Below, in pieces: positions 24,985 through 34,712 of a stretch of 64,000 bases of DNA. The DNA is from Skeletonema tropicum. Lineage: Eukaryota; Bacillariophyta; Thalassiosirophyceae; Thalassiosirales; Thalassiosiraceae. The position numbers and the translations under genes are program-made. The notes beneath the pieces are model-generated. The model was not told the origin of the DNA, did not search any database, and was given only the letters and a program-made list of their open reading frames with translations. Numbering within the stretch: position 1 is the first letter of the stretch; each line of letters begins with the position of its first letter. The stretch spans positions 1 to 64,000 of the forward strand of contig JAWZXG010000030.1 in the NCBI GenBank assembly GCA_037178625.1, in the 5' to 3' direction.

Positions 24985-25165
24985 CAATCAAAGTAGCACA
25001 CACCGCAGGTCCAATACGAGGCTCCATACGATGGTGTTCATCATGGTGATAAAACAAATTATAGTTAGGGCATCGGCCCGATTACTAATTCCTCCATAGC
25101 TCTACGCATTACCTCAAGTAGGGGAGTAACCACTTCCCAGCTAGCAAGGCGTCCCACTTTAAATG
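24985..25165. repeat. Right terminal direct repeat of the 5.9-kb element
   Basis: Identical to 19274-19454. Followed by the CCAG target duplication and the last 44 bp of the Tc1-like right inverted repeat. Confidence 0.92.
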
Positions 25166-25476
25166 CCAGGAAGTGGCAAAAAAGATTTTTTTCAATTGTT
25201 ACGGAACTCGTAGTAAGTATGTATTTATGTAGGTCCAGATGGACGAATGAAAGATGAAGATGTGCTTTTCCTTCATATCAAAATAATATCATGTTGTGGC
25301 AAGCAATGAAGCAAAGAGAATGGCCATGCCATGATGATGAAGAAGTACTTCGAACTTCAAAGATCAATTTGGTGCCTGCCGGTCGGTATGTAAGTTCTCA
25401 GTACATAAAAGTATTGTGGTGATGATCTCGTTCAGACTATGCAGGTTATATTGTTAGTATGGTACCGGTGCGACAG

Positions 25477-25979
25477 GAACGACCATACCACAGTGACAGC
25501 ACCGCTTCCCGTACGTCTGCTAGCTTATTTTTGTACTAATTCATACGTAGCACGTATCAGTAAAGTACGTTGTAAATACCTAGTGGGAAAGTGGAAAGTA
25601 TGATATCCACCACATCCAGACCACATGTTTCGGAAATTCGAAAGCACTTAGTGGCGGAATTTTGACGAATAATGACGATTGATGGGGTTGACAATGAAAT
25701 ACCGTCGTAGTTCCTCCACCGGCCTCGGTAGGTTTGGCCTAGTTGACATGTGCCGTAGGGGGGATTAGTGCTAACTTTGTGCCATGGTTTATGGTTTGAT
25801 GGTGGATGTGGTGATGTCATACTTATACTTTCCCACTCTAGGTACTTACGAACGTACGTTACTGCTATGTGCTACGTGTGAATTAGTTCAAAAATAAACT
25901 ACTTATCCCGCGACCTGAGCACTGTCGGGTCATGTTAGTACTACGGTGGGGGACCACGTTGGAATCCCTGGTGTTGTTC
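25477..25979 (+). pseudogene. 5S rRNA gene split by a MITE
   Basis: The 5' part (GAACGACCATACCACAGTGA...CGCTTCCCGT, 25477 to about 25520, with an extra ACGT) and the 3' part (GCACTGTCGGG...GTGTTGTTC, 25919-25979) match the intact 5S genes. Between them lie a 381-bp insertion and about 17 bp of unrelated filler. About 12 bases of the internal promoter region (CAGCGAAGTTAA) are gone, so it cannot be a normal 5S gene. Confidence 0.85.
25521..25901. mobile_element. 381-bp MITE with ~100-bp terminal inverted repeats
   Basis: The left end TAGCTTATTTTTGTACTAAT pairs with the right end (reverse complement TAGTTTATTTTTGAACTAAT). Pairing continues inward for about 100 bp through ACGTAGCAC and GTGGGAAAGT to CACCACATCC. 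It has no coding capacity. TA bases at both edges would fit a Tc1/mariner-type target duplication, but neighbouring bases are disturbed. It is not obviously related to the 17.2-kb transposon ends. Confidence 0.85.
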
Positions 25980-26767
25980 TTTTGCTACTTTTGCCTTTCA
26001 TTTGGCCCCTACCTGCCTACAAGAGATAAAATGAACGATTCAAATAATAAAATGCACGCACTACAATACCCGCCCTTTCCCTTTCTTTTGCTCGGCCTTT
26101 CGCTCAAAAAGGTGTGGTGGGCGAATTCATTTCGCTTCACTTGAGCGAGAGAAGTCGCGATGAAGAAGCGGCTGCGTCTGCGTTTTATTTGTATTGGTAG
26201 TGTGTGTCTCTGTCTCATTCATCGTCCGTCTATCTTTATCTTCAGTCATCCAACTCCTGCTGATCCTGCTTTGGCTCCATCTTCATGAGAAGCGTTTTCC
26301 CTATCAGCTATACATCGTAGATCGAAGATGAAACCTTCCACACGCGTCTACTGGTCCACTAGACTATATGTATAGCTATTTGCGCTGCTGAGCCGAGTGC
26401 CGAGTGCAATGCTTCCCTCAAAGAGTTCAATCTGCAAGTAATCAACGTCCTAATCTAAGTTGAAAAATATTGTATCATCACTTTCAAATCATACAGAGTT
26501 CCATCTGCTGAGACCAGATTGGCCCTAGCTCGAGCTCGATTCGAATTCGAATCCATTCATACATAGCATACATAGTGAAACTGCCTCTGTGTATGTGTAG
26601 TCAGTCCTCTCCTGAGCTGAGGATGACGAGCAATACATATACACAGTTGGCGAGGAAGATGATGAAGCAAAGAGAAATTTCTTGCCAATGCACGACGTCT
26701 TCCTTTACCGAATGAGTGACGTGCAGATACCTTCTTCGCCTGTTGGATAAACGTATCTATATCCCAC

Positions 26768-27076
26768 ATGTCTTTTACTTATGTTGGTCAAACGCAGAAC
26801 CTAGGTCAGCGACTGAATCAACACAATAGTGGCATCGGATCCGAAAGAACTGCTCCAATAATGTATCTTCCATACCACATGGCTGCTTACCTCATAACTC
26901 CATCTCTTGACGAAGATCAACGTATTTCGCTCGAACGACACCAGCAACGGTGGATATGGTATACACGAAGACAAGGCAATACTGACATAGGTAATCAAAT
27001 CGATGTTGGACGACAAATCATGACAGACTACAACAGGCATGTACCGGCCGATGAGCAAAGCTTAAAGCTTATTTAG
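26768..27076 (+). CDS. GIY-YIG-like nuclease domain protein (short)
   Basis: A 102-residue ORF starting MSFTYVGQTQNLGQRLNQHN. The YVGQT..L..RL.QHNSG pattern matches the second half of the GIY-YIG core, including the Arg after the YVG strand. The usual first strand (GIY) is not evident just upstream, so the N-terminus may be truncated or lie in another exon. Later RHQQRWIWYTRRQ may be the following helix. GIY-YIG nucleases occur in DNA repair (SLX1), homing elements and Penelope-like retroelements; no reverse transcriptase is adjacent. Context of repeats suggests a mobile-element remnant. Confidence 0.5.
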   Translation: MSFTYVGQTQNLGQRLNQHNSGIGSERTAPIMYLPYHMAAYLITPSLDEDQRISLERHQQRWIWYTRRQGNTDIGNQIDVGRQIMTDYNRHVPADEQSLKLI

Positions 27077-27266
27077 AAAATTACTCTCTATACTAGAAGA
27101 GTACACATCTCTGTTGTGTTTCTTTGGCTCCTTAGAACCGCAATGGTAAACCCATCCTACCATCTTCCGTTAGGTCTGAACATAAGAACAGACTGCTCGG
27201 GGATTTGGCCGTGTTCGGCGCAACTTTTAGGGCTTGAGCAGAGTCCATTTTAAGGCAAAATATTTG

Positions 27267-27931
27267 TTAAGATTCCTGAGTTGATTCGTCATCAGCTGTT
27301 GAATGTGCCGGAGGATCTTGGCGAGGGCTGTCTTCTTCAGCATTAGACATATCCATTTGACTGTCACTTGCATTTGTATATCCTTTTGAATTGTCGTCCT
27401 TGTCGGATGTAGAAGTAGAGCTGTCGTCGTCAGATGATTCATCGTCGTCGTCACTAGAGGAGTCTGATTCTGCACTATCAACGTCGGAGAGGATGTCGTT
27501 CTCATCGTGCTTTCCCACTTGACGTAAAAGCTTGGCAATGAGTTCTTTTGATCCTCTTTTTCTCGATCCTTCGTAGCCAATTCAGCAGTGTTTTCGGCGA
27601 GTTTCAACTTGGCAGTAGCGTATTTCTTCTGTGGATTTTCGGTGAATGTATTCGTTTGCTCCGAATTGACTGTCGATGCATCGTACGAGACTCCCGTGCT
27701 GCGTGAGTAGGCGGCATGCGTTTGACGGCCGGTAGGAACTTCAGCGTCGGGATGCATTCCTTTCTGTAGCAAAAGTTTGGCTCTTGCAGCAAGACGAGTT
27801 TTCATTAGTTCAGAAACATCAAGATGAAGATTTTCTGCCAAATTCTGTTCAAGATCCTGATTCTGAGTTCTAGCAGTCGCAGTAGAAACGGTCCAAGATT
27901 CTGAGTTCCAATCGCCGTCTTCGTCAGCCAT
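27267..27931 (-). pseudogene. Acidic-tailed protein of unknown function, frameshifted
   Basis: From ATG 27929-27931 (MADEDGDWNSESWTV) the frame encodes a charged, probably helical protein (LDVSELMKTRLAARAKLLLQKG). It then shifts between about 27520 and 27570 to a frame reading KELIAKLLRQVGKHDENDIL, followed by a Ser/Asp tail (SDSSSDDDDESSDDDSS) that ends at 27267. The unshifted frame runs into low-quality sequence to 27227. No domain is recognised. It is divergent from the pseudogene at 28261-29198, and a copy of their shared upstream region occurs at 59.9-60.2 kb, so both may belong to one mobile element. Confidence 0.5.
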
Positions 27932-27945
27932 AATGATGGCGTGAT

Positions 27946-28258
27946 CAGACTCAGTTAGGAAACTTCGCGCACGAAACTTTTTATTGAAGGAATACATCGT
28001 AACCAATGCTCCGCGTTTTCTGCGCAGGGGTCGGGTGGTATATGATGAAGCTACTGTAAAAAAACGCGGAGGGTTTGCCATGTACTGGTGTAATGGTAGG
28101 AGATGTTCTCCGCTGTATAGTGTCTATGGTTGAGGATTTTTTTGAAGTTTGTGCCATTGTGTGTGATTTTTGCGTGGGGTGACGGAACTTTTCGAAGTCA
28201 GGTAGGTGTCTCAATATTTTTCTAAGTTAGTCGAGATTAAGTGGCGTAACCCCGTGAT
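27946..28258. repeat. Upstream segment duplicated in inverse orientation at 59.9-60.2 kb
   Basis: Reverse complement of about 59908-60225, near identical over about 310 bp, including the stretch GGCGTAACCCCGTGATGCAT at the outer edge. It encodes the same 77-residue open frame (27981-28214 minus, 59963-60196 plus), which has no recognised domain. Confidence 0.9.
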
Positions 28259-28260
28259 GC

Positions 28261-29198
28261 ATGGCGGAGACGTCGACGTTCCGGAGAGGGTACTTATCAT
28301 CGAAGTCATTACAGTGCACTTGTAAGTCCTTTGGCATTATCAATAACACACAAGCGCCAAGCAAGGTTGGTGACGATTCCGATGTAGATGATGAGCTCGA
28401 CAGAATGGCGGCAGCAGCTGCGGATGATCTCTCCGATGATGGACTTGATGCTGGAGTGGAGGCTGCCCTCGATATACTTCTTCGAGTTGGTTGTCGAAAC
28501 TCACTGGGAGAAATCGATCGACAGAGAGAATGCGCTCAAACGACGAATGGGAATACTTTAAAGACAATGGCGGTAACTTCCAGGGAGGAACAGATGAAGC
28601 CGATAACTACTCTGGAATAAGATGGTCTGAATTCGCTACAAGTTGGAACAGCTGGGTCGATACTCTTGGTCATTCCAAGCCAACATTGACGTACAAAAGA
28701 GCCAGTCATCTTCAGAATGCCTATAAATCTATGAAGAGGAGGGCGGTAGAGGCAGCCACTCTTCGTCCTCACACTCCGGCTATCACAGTGTTGCACGATA
28801 AGCACATCAATCGAGCTACAGCTGTCACGTATCTTCCCGAGTTTGGTCAACTTGAAATGCCGGCAGTTGCGCCCTTTACGGATGCAATTGATACTGAGGA
28901 CTAGCAAATAACTGTAACACACTATGATGGTGATGCAGATGAGCCCAAGCCTGCTACTGCCGTGCCCCAGCCAAGGAAAAGAAAGAAATCAAAGATGTGA
29001 TGTAGGAAATGTGGTAGGGAGTATGCAGATGATGCTTGGAGGCAATATCATCAATTAGTGATTACAAGAGACGTTAATGGAAGAGCGATGAGAGACAACA
29101 ACGTCAAAGTTTGGGACACTTGCACTGTACCTGAAGAGTTGTACGAAGAAGACTTCCCTTGGGATGGTACGGGGTGCATGCCACCAAGAAGGAAATGA
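28261..29198 (+). pseudogene. Zinc-ribbon-ended protein of unknown family, broken
   Basis: The first part, 28261 to about 28485, starts MAETSTFRRGYLSS and includes an acidic Ala-rich stretch (DELDRMAAAAADDLSDDG). After a frameshift near 28485 the frame runs to 29198 with two in-frame stops (TAG 28902-28904, TGA 28998-29000). It encodes NDEWEYF...GIRWSEFATSWNSWV, a basic PRKRKKSK patch and CRKCGREYADDAWRQYH, which looks like a zinc-binding module, then VPEELYEEDFPWDGTGC. The pattern suggests a decayed transposon-encoded DNA-binding protein, but the family is not identified. Confidence 0.55.
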
Positions 29199-30352
29199 CG
29201 ATGATTGTTATTGATTAATATTTGTTTAATTTGCACATAAATAAATATATGTTGACGCATTCTAGATAGTATTTGATTGATAAACTGCTATGGAATGGCA
29301 TTTGTGCACTATAAGTGGATGATTGTGAAGCGAGGTGGTGAAAAATGTGCAAAATCATAAGCATCGTAACTATGTAATAATACGAAAGCGACCGTTGCAT
29401 CTACCAGCCCGTGGAGTGCAAAATTGAAATCTGCATAAAATTTTGGTCTTGTGGGCACTCCAGATTACTATTTGACCAACCATCAGCGGCGATTTATGCG
29501 TCGTGAAGTTGATGTAATATTGCATCATTGCGCCGACAGTCGAGATTGCCTCTCTCGGCGGGAAGTTTTACAGGCGGGCAAGTTGTCTCATTGGGGGCAC
29601 GCCCCATGCCCTCCAGCCGTATTTACCTACGCACGCGCAAAAGATCTGGGATGTCACGTTCATAATGGATTTCACAATATGTGATCGAAAGGATCTTGGA
29701 TTAGTACTATTCCTACGTTCACCTGAGTTGCATCACGTGATCGAAACGTGACCTGAGTTGCAGCCCCAACGTGACCTGAGTTGCAGCCACAGCCTGAAAA
29801 CGTTACGTTCTGTATCCAAAAACTATATATATTAGAATTGCACGGTCAAACGGCACTCAATGCACGTCCGAATTTAGCGCATAATTAGCGATTATACGAT
29901 CACCACTCAAAATTCCATTAGATCCCACTTAAGCCCTCTAAGTATGGCGGGGAATGCAGTGACGGCACTCATCACATCTCACAACCTCTCAAAACGAACC
30001 TTCGATGCTCCTGCCTTCGATGCATCACCAACCACCAACACGCACCGGCCCATCAACAACTTGGCTGGCACATTCAACATGACATCCTATGGATTATTCT
30101 ACTTTTTCTGCTGTTGATAGTGTCCCTTGTCTTTTCGGTCCAGCGGTTGTGAGTGAGGTGAAAGAGATCAATTTGCCAAAACAACAAGCAGCGACTGGGC
30201 CTTAGATGCTTGGTTAATCCTTGCGTCTACCACCTCATAAATCGAGGTTTATTTAATGGCTTTGGCTGTGTTTGTTTTCAAATAAAGTCTCGGCAACCTT
30301 TCTCCAGACATCTAGAAATTATATAATTCTACCCTCAATGACCACCACCGAT
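29199..30352. other. Intergenic stretch upstream of the copia insertion
   Basis: No supported gene; the 78-residue ORF at 29451-29684 has no recognisable features. A small minisatellite lies at 29715-29790. Otherwise I see nothing. Confidence 0.5.
29715..29790. repeat. Short minisatellite, ACGTGACCTGAGTTGCAG-like
   Basis: Three imperfect copies of ACGTGACCTGAGTTGCAG(CC), near 29717, 29747 and 29769. Confidence 0.7.
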
Positions 30353-30357
30353 CTATT

Positions 30358-30541
30358 TGTTAGAAGTCTCAAATGCTCCACAGAATCACTGTTACAATAG
30401 TCCTTGCTATTCGAACGTCTTGTTCTAATTTCTTCTTTATTACTTTCTTATCTCAGAATTATGATACGTGTCTCTTCCCTGAGACACTCAACTCCCGCCA
30501 TAATGCTTGACTATGCTTGGGCTGAATAACGCGCTCTAACA
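30358..30541 (-). repeat. Copia 3' LTR (184 bp)
   Basis: Starts TGTTAGAAGTCTC and ends GCGCTCTAACA on the plus strand. Both halves recur at 34713-34779 and 44435-44551, with one substitution noted (GTTAC against GCTAC). Confidence 0.95.
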
Positions 30542-33225
30542 CCCTCCCTAGCTCAAGCATTGGACAGCTATTGAGAAATGTCCTACCACCGGTTACACTC
30601 CTCCTGTCGTCTGTAGTTGTGGCGTAATCAGAATCCGATCTACTACTGCTTTCGAACTCAAAATCCTTATCACCACTCCATACCATATTTGGACTCAACG
30701 TCCCTCCTCTGTTTGGCGTGCTTGTCACATATCTAATCCTCGAATATGAAGCTGTCATGTGTGCTCCCCTTGGCTCTGACATTTGCCTCGCTAGGCCTCT
30801 TACTGCATTACAGCAATCGGGTCTTGACCACTGCACCATGAAGTTGATGATCGCCGTTGCTGACCTAAATTCAGTAGCCTCTGCTGCACCTAGTTGCCCC
30901 GATCCATCTCCACGCACAAGAACTTGACCCTCCCTTGCTGGAGTATTTGGAGCTCTACCATCAGGCACGTCAAACTCGTCCTTGAGTTTCTGTATCAATA
31001 CCGGTTGCGTGAACTTCACGGTCCCCTTTCCATCCTCATCACGTATAGCGTTGATCTTGCTACCGACGTACTCCTTCGCTAGTCCTTCAGACGTGCACTC
31101 AAAGATACTCTTGATCCTGTCCTCGACACTCTTCACATCAGCTGGAGTACCAAAGATAACGATATCATCAATCCAGCACATGTACAGCACCAGTCGACCT
31201 TCTATCCACTCGAAAAACATACACGGATCGGCCTTCGATCTCTTGAACTTCAGATTCGTCATTCCTTCCACGAACTTACGATAGAAGCACTGCGACGCTT
31301 GCTTAGTCCCGTAAATCGGAACATTCAACAGTAATACTTCGTCATCACCATACCACTCCCTAAATCCTTTGGGAATTTCTACATAGATCTTTTCACCATT
31401 GTAGAATTTGCCTTGCAGAAATGCTCCTTCGACATCCAGGATTGCTGCTATCCAGTCTGGGCTCATTGCCCATAGTGTAAACCCAACTCGAACGCCCACT
31501 GGATTTGTCACTGGAGACGATATGGAATCGCTAAAATAGTGAACTCCATCCGACTGCTCGAATCCTCTGATATTCATTCTAGCACGACGATCTCCGTTCG
31601 CCTTCAACTTGAATCCCCACACGGTAGTCAACACCCTTGTACCTGGTGGTAATTCCGATCGCTTCTTGGCAGTGAATGCTTTGTACTTGTCGAATCTGCC
31701 CTTCTCATTCACCACTTCCGCTTTCCATTCTTCCGCATCCTCGCTGTTCATTGCTTCCTCGTAACTCAACACCTTGAGTTGCTTGGTGTTCGCTAACCCA
31801 GCACTGGCGACTCCTGCTCCAACAAGCCCCACTTCAACTTCAAGTAAGCTTTGACTTGCTGCCATGATTTCCTCTTCATCGAGATCATTCAGAGCAGTCA
31901 TCATTCTCAAGTCAAAAGCTGACCCAGTCAACTCAGTCATAGTGGTAGCCATCGTTTCAATCAATCGCTCACGAGGCTTAACTGCACGTCCCGATCTAGT
32001 CGTAGCATTAGATTCACTCGCATCCTCCTTTGCTACAGACTCCACAGAATTGTCATCCTGATTGCCGTATGGTGCAAGATCCGGGATTGATTCCTCATCA
32101 TCGTTTGACCCAGTAGATGCAGTATCATCTGGCGCTTTATCATTGCCATTCAGGTATGTTACGACTTCACTCGTCGAATCATCCTTCTTTTGATAATACA
32201 TTTCACCCATCCATAGCACATCTCGAGAAGTCACTACTCGGTTAGTTCCTGGATTGTACATCCGCCTGCTATCTGACTCTCGATTGGGAGCATATCCAAC
32301 GAACAACATCTTGATGCCCCTGTCACCAGATTTTCCGTCTTTGCCTTCCTTGACGATTCCTGCTTCGCCAAATGTTCTCAACTCCTTCGCCCAATTCGCA
32401 TTCGATCCATACACATGCTCATCACGTGTCTTGCGTTCTCCATTGAGCTCAACAATCACCAGTCCATCTAGTTGGACAGCACACCTGATTGATTCGATTA
32501 CAACATTGCCTCGAACTTCATCAGGGATATTCGCAGCTCTCATCATTGCCCTCGCTCTTCCACTGATAGTCCTAAACGACACTTCAGCTAAACTGTTGTG
32601 TTGAGGCGTGTTTCGACTTGTGAGCTCGATATTGACTGGTTGAAGACTCTGCCAATCCGCAGACTTGAGCCGTTTTTCCAGCTTTAGATTCTCTCCACCT
32701 GGATCCATGCGAATTGCGAGAATTGGTATCCCACGCGTCTTCATGAGATTCATCCATTCACATGTTGGTTCGACCATACCCTTTTTCGTAGTAGTAAAGT
32801 CGCACCACTTCTTGCCAGTACTCTCATCCACGACAGTCTTCCAATACTTGCTCGTCTCGGATGTCGACCCATCCCTCTTAGTCACCGTGACTTTTGATAG
32901 GTCCAAGAATACCCTTTCGCCTGGCTTATTAGCCTTGGGTGAAGCACTTTCCTTGCATACATTCTTCTGCTTTGCCTTCGACATGCCACAATCCGGACAC
33001 GTCTTCGAAGCTTGACGCGTTAGCTTCCACCCCAAATGATTTGCTGTTTGCCTTGTATCATGATCATTCAAGTGGCCCAACAGCCCATGCGCCTTGTTCA
33101 CGTCCATTCTAGTCCCGGCATCTGTGCCTACAGCCACGACCTCCGCGCTGCTTCGAATGAACCTACACGCAAAGACAGCACCCCTACTCGTCTTGACAAC
33201 GATGTCGAGGAATGCTACCTGCCAA
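30459..33225 (-). pseudogene. Copia pol: integrase, reverse transcriptase, truncated RNase H
   Basis: The frame is open from the 33226 junction (AFLDIVVKTSRGAVFACRF; first ATG 33137). A GAG-pre-integrase segment carries AHGLLGHLNDHDTRQ and CPDCGMSKAKQ. The integrase core shows LDLSKV, RMDPGGEN (about 32690) and TPQHNSLAEVSF. Reverse transcriptase has GFKLKANGDRRARMNIRG, ILDVEGAFLQG and WIDDIVIFG (about 31160). RNase H begins (SDSDYATTTDDRRSVTGGRTFLNS) but stops there. The next codons come from the polypurine tract and the LTR, so roughly the last 100 residues of RNase H are deleted and the frame runs into the LTR to 30459. Confidence 0.88.
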
Positions 33226-33240
33226 GTTAGGGTTAGGGTT
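33226..33240. repeat. Interstitial telomere-like tract inside copia pol
   Basis: GTTAGGGTTAGGGTT, about 2.5 telomere units. On the coding strand it supplies the stop that ends the protease frame (GVKAVQP then TAA). Sequence on its other side resumes in a different frame with conserved pre-integrase residues. About 50 codons usual for the family appear to be missing at this point. Confidence 0.8.
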
Positions 33241-33592
33241 GGACTGCTTTTACCCCTGGCGTTCCATCCCCACTGACGAACTGCCCTGGTAAATCAACCA
33301 AACACTTTGCCTCTACTGCTTCTCCAGCATGCCCCAGGCTTGTACTATTTGTTGTTCGCTCACTTCGAGCTCCTGCCTTGGAGTTGCTAGAGTGCTGACT
33401 AGCACCCGTGTCGCAAATCCAAACATCATGTTCGCTGAGAATGTCAAACGAGTTCTCATTTCCATTCCCCAGCTTCGCTAATCCCACATCCATTTCCTCC
33501 ATCGACCGCCCAATTTCGTCATCTGCTTGCCAAGTTTGCGGTTCCCTTGACAAGCTTATGCAAAATCCTGACCATCGAAGCACAGGTTGCAC
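33241..33592 (-). pseudogene. Copia protease segment
   Basis: Carries the retropepsin-like motif DVWICDTGASQHSSNS (about 33395-33430) followed by FVSGDGTPGVKAV. It lies in a different frame from gag, overlapping gag's 3' end (33556-33592), and is cut off at the telomere-like tract. A single frameshift near 33560 would join it to gag. The Asp-Thr-Gly catalytic triplet is intact. Confidence 0.82.
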
Positions 33593-34506
33593 ATTTGGAT
33601 CTCCTTATCAACGCTAGCTCCACCAGCCTCTTTGCGCTTGGACATCTTATCTTGGATCCACTTAGGCGCTTGCTCAGGATGCTTCTCCCAGCATTCACTT
33701 TCCGAGTGCCCCGTTTTGCCGCAACAGTTGCACTTCTTTTTGCTTGGACAGTTCGCTTTCTTGTGCCCAATCTTGTTACACAATTGGCACCTAACCTGAG
33801 CGTCCTTGTCTACCTGACTTGTGAGTTGCACCTCCTTCTCTCTCCTTGATGCGTGGGAATTGCCTGTCTTTTGCATACGCTGAATACAGTTGATTTTCTC
33901 GCAAAGATCCTCAAAGCTGCGATCATCTTCATCCTTTTTCAGCTCATCCATTGCCATCATGGTGAAGGTCGTGTTGTTTTGACTCTTCATGAGGAGCTTG
34001 ATCAAATCCGTGTCAGTCTTCACTACTGCAAACTTGGTCATCACGGTAGTGACACTTTCGTAATAGTCATTTGCACCGCCGAATTTGATCTTCTCGAGCT
34101 CATTGTCGAGTTCGAGCTCTGCTGTTGCATCTCCTGGTCTGTATTTCTTCTCCCACATTTTCATGACCTTCCATGCAACCCCAGCATCATGCCCATTGAC
34201 TTTCGTCTTGTCAATTGTTGCCAGTCCATTAGCCGACTTCTGACCAAGAGTGAATATCGTCACCACCTTCTTGTTCATTTGGTACACTTTGCGTACAGCA
34301 TCATGCGTACTGTCTGTCGGATCCAAGGCATCGTACTGACGCTTTGTTGGCAAATTAGTCATCTTGCTCTCATCAAGAACATCATCCAATTCTTGACATT
34401 CGAGAAAAGCCTTGACCTGGGTCATGTACATTGGTGCCGAACTCGCCTTGCCATCCCACTTCGGGATTTCATTCAACCTCGTTGTTGTTCCGGAGTTATC
34501 ACTCAT
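33556..34506 (-). CDS. Copia gag with two zinc knuckles
   Basis: ATG at 34506 (MSDNSGTTTRLNEIPKWDGK), 316 residues. The region WDGKASSAPMYMTQVKAFLE is typical of copia gag (UBN2-like). Two CCHC knuckles occur near 33700-33790 (CQLCNKIGHKKANC and CNCCGKTGHSESEC). The last residues (MCNLCFDGQDFA) run over the start of the protease frame, so gag-pol was probably one reading frame. The leader from the 5' LTR to the ATG is about 206 bp and has a small repeat, CGATTCCTTCGATTCCAAG. Confidence 0.88.
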   Translation of the reverse strand: MSDNSGTTTRLNEIPKWDGKASSAPMYMTQVKAFLECQELDDVLDESKMTNLPTKRQYDALDPTDSTHDAVRKVYQMNKKVVTIFTLGQKSANGLATIDKTKVNGHDAGVAWKVMKMWEKKYRPGDATAELELDNELEKIKFGGANDYYESVTTVMTKFAVVKTDTDLIKLLMKSQNNTTFTMMAMDELKKDEDDRSFEDLCEKINCIQRMQKTGNSHASRREKEVQLTSQVDKDAQVRCQLCNKIGHKKANCPSKKKCNCCGKTGHSESECWEKHPEQAPKWIQDKMSKRKEAGGASVDKEIQMCNLCFDGQDFA

Positions 34507-34712
34507 ATTGACTTTGCTCTATCGACTCCTTCGATTCCAAGCCCAAAGTCCCTTGTTGCTTCTGCGTTTCGATTGACTCTATCGATTCCTTCGATTCCAA
34601 GTCTTGCTCCAACTCAATCGTTCCGATTCCGAGTTGCCCAGCCCTTTTCGATTCACGCACACACCAGCAGTAATTGATTGCAATCTGGACCTCTTCGATA
34701 AACTTCGAAGTT

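Larger units (their letters stand above)
19274..25165 (-). mobile_element. 5.9-kb element with identical 181-bp terminal direct repeats, no recognised pol
   Basis: Terminal direct repeats 19274-19454 and 24985-25165 are identical by eye over 181 bp. The target, the right repeat of the Tc1-like element, is duplicated as CCAG (19270-19273 and 25166-25169). The uninterrupted left inverted repeat gives the empty-site sequence. The repeats begin CA and end TG, the reverse of the usual TG...CA of LTRs. The interior has only short frames on both strands. A Gly/Arg-rich gag-like remnant near the right end on the minus strand suggests minus orientation. It may be a LARD-like non-autonomous LTR element or an unfamiliar class. 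Confidence 0.75.
17204..25213 (+). mobile_element. IS630/Tc1-like DNA transposon, interrupted by a younger element
   Basis: Terminal inverted repeats of about 200 bp. The left end (CTACGAGTTCCGTAACAATT, from 17204) is the reverse complement of the right end (to 25213), and inner parts pair 17235-17430 with 19100-19273. TA dinucleotides flank both ends (17202-17203 and 25214-25215), the target duplication typical of Tc1/mariner. The original element was about 2.1 kb. A 5.9-kb insertion at 19274-25165 splits its right repeat. It carries a decayed transposase (+) and a convergent second ORF (-). Confidence 0.85.
25226..26350. repeat. Degenerate 5S rDNA unit
   Basis: Upstream spacer (AAGCAATGAAGCAAAGAGAATGG..., about 25290-25460), a split 5S gene (25477-25979) and downstream spacer (TTTTGCCTTTCATTTGGCCCC..., GTTTTCCC, to about 26300) follow the same order as the intact units at 54.9-56.5 kb, with many differences. 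Confidence 0.8.

Noticed and set aside
29451..29684. 78-residue ORF
   Set aside because: No domain, start context or repeat copy supports it as a gene.
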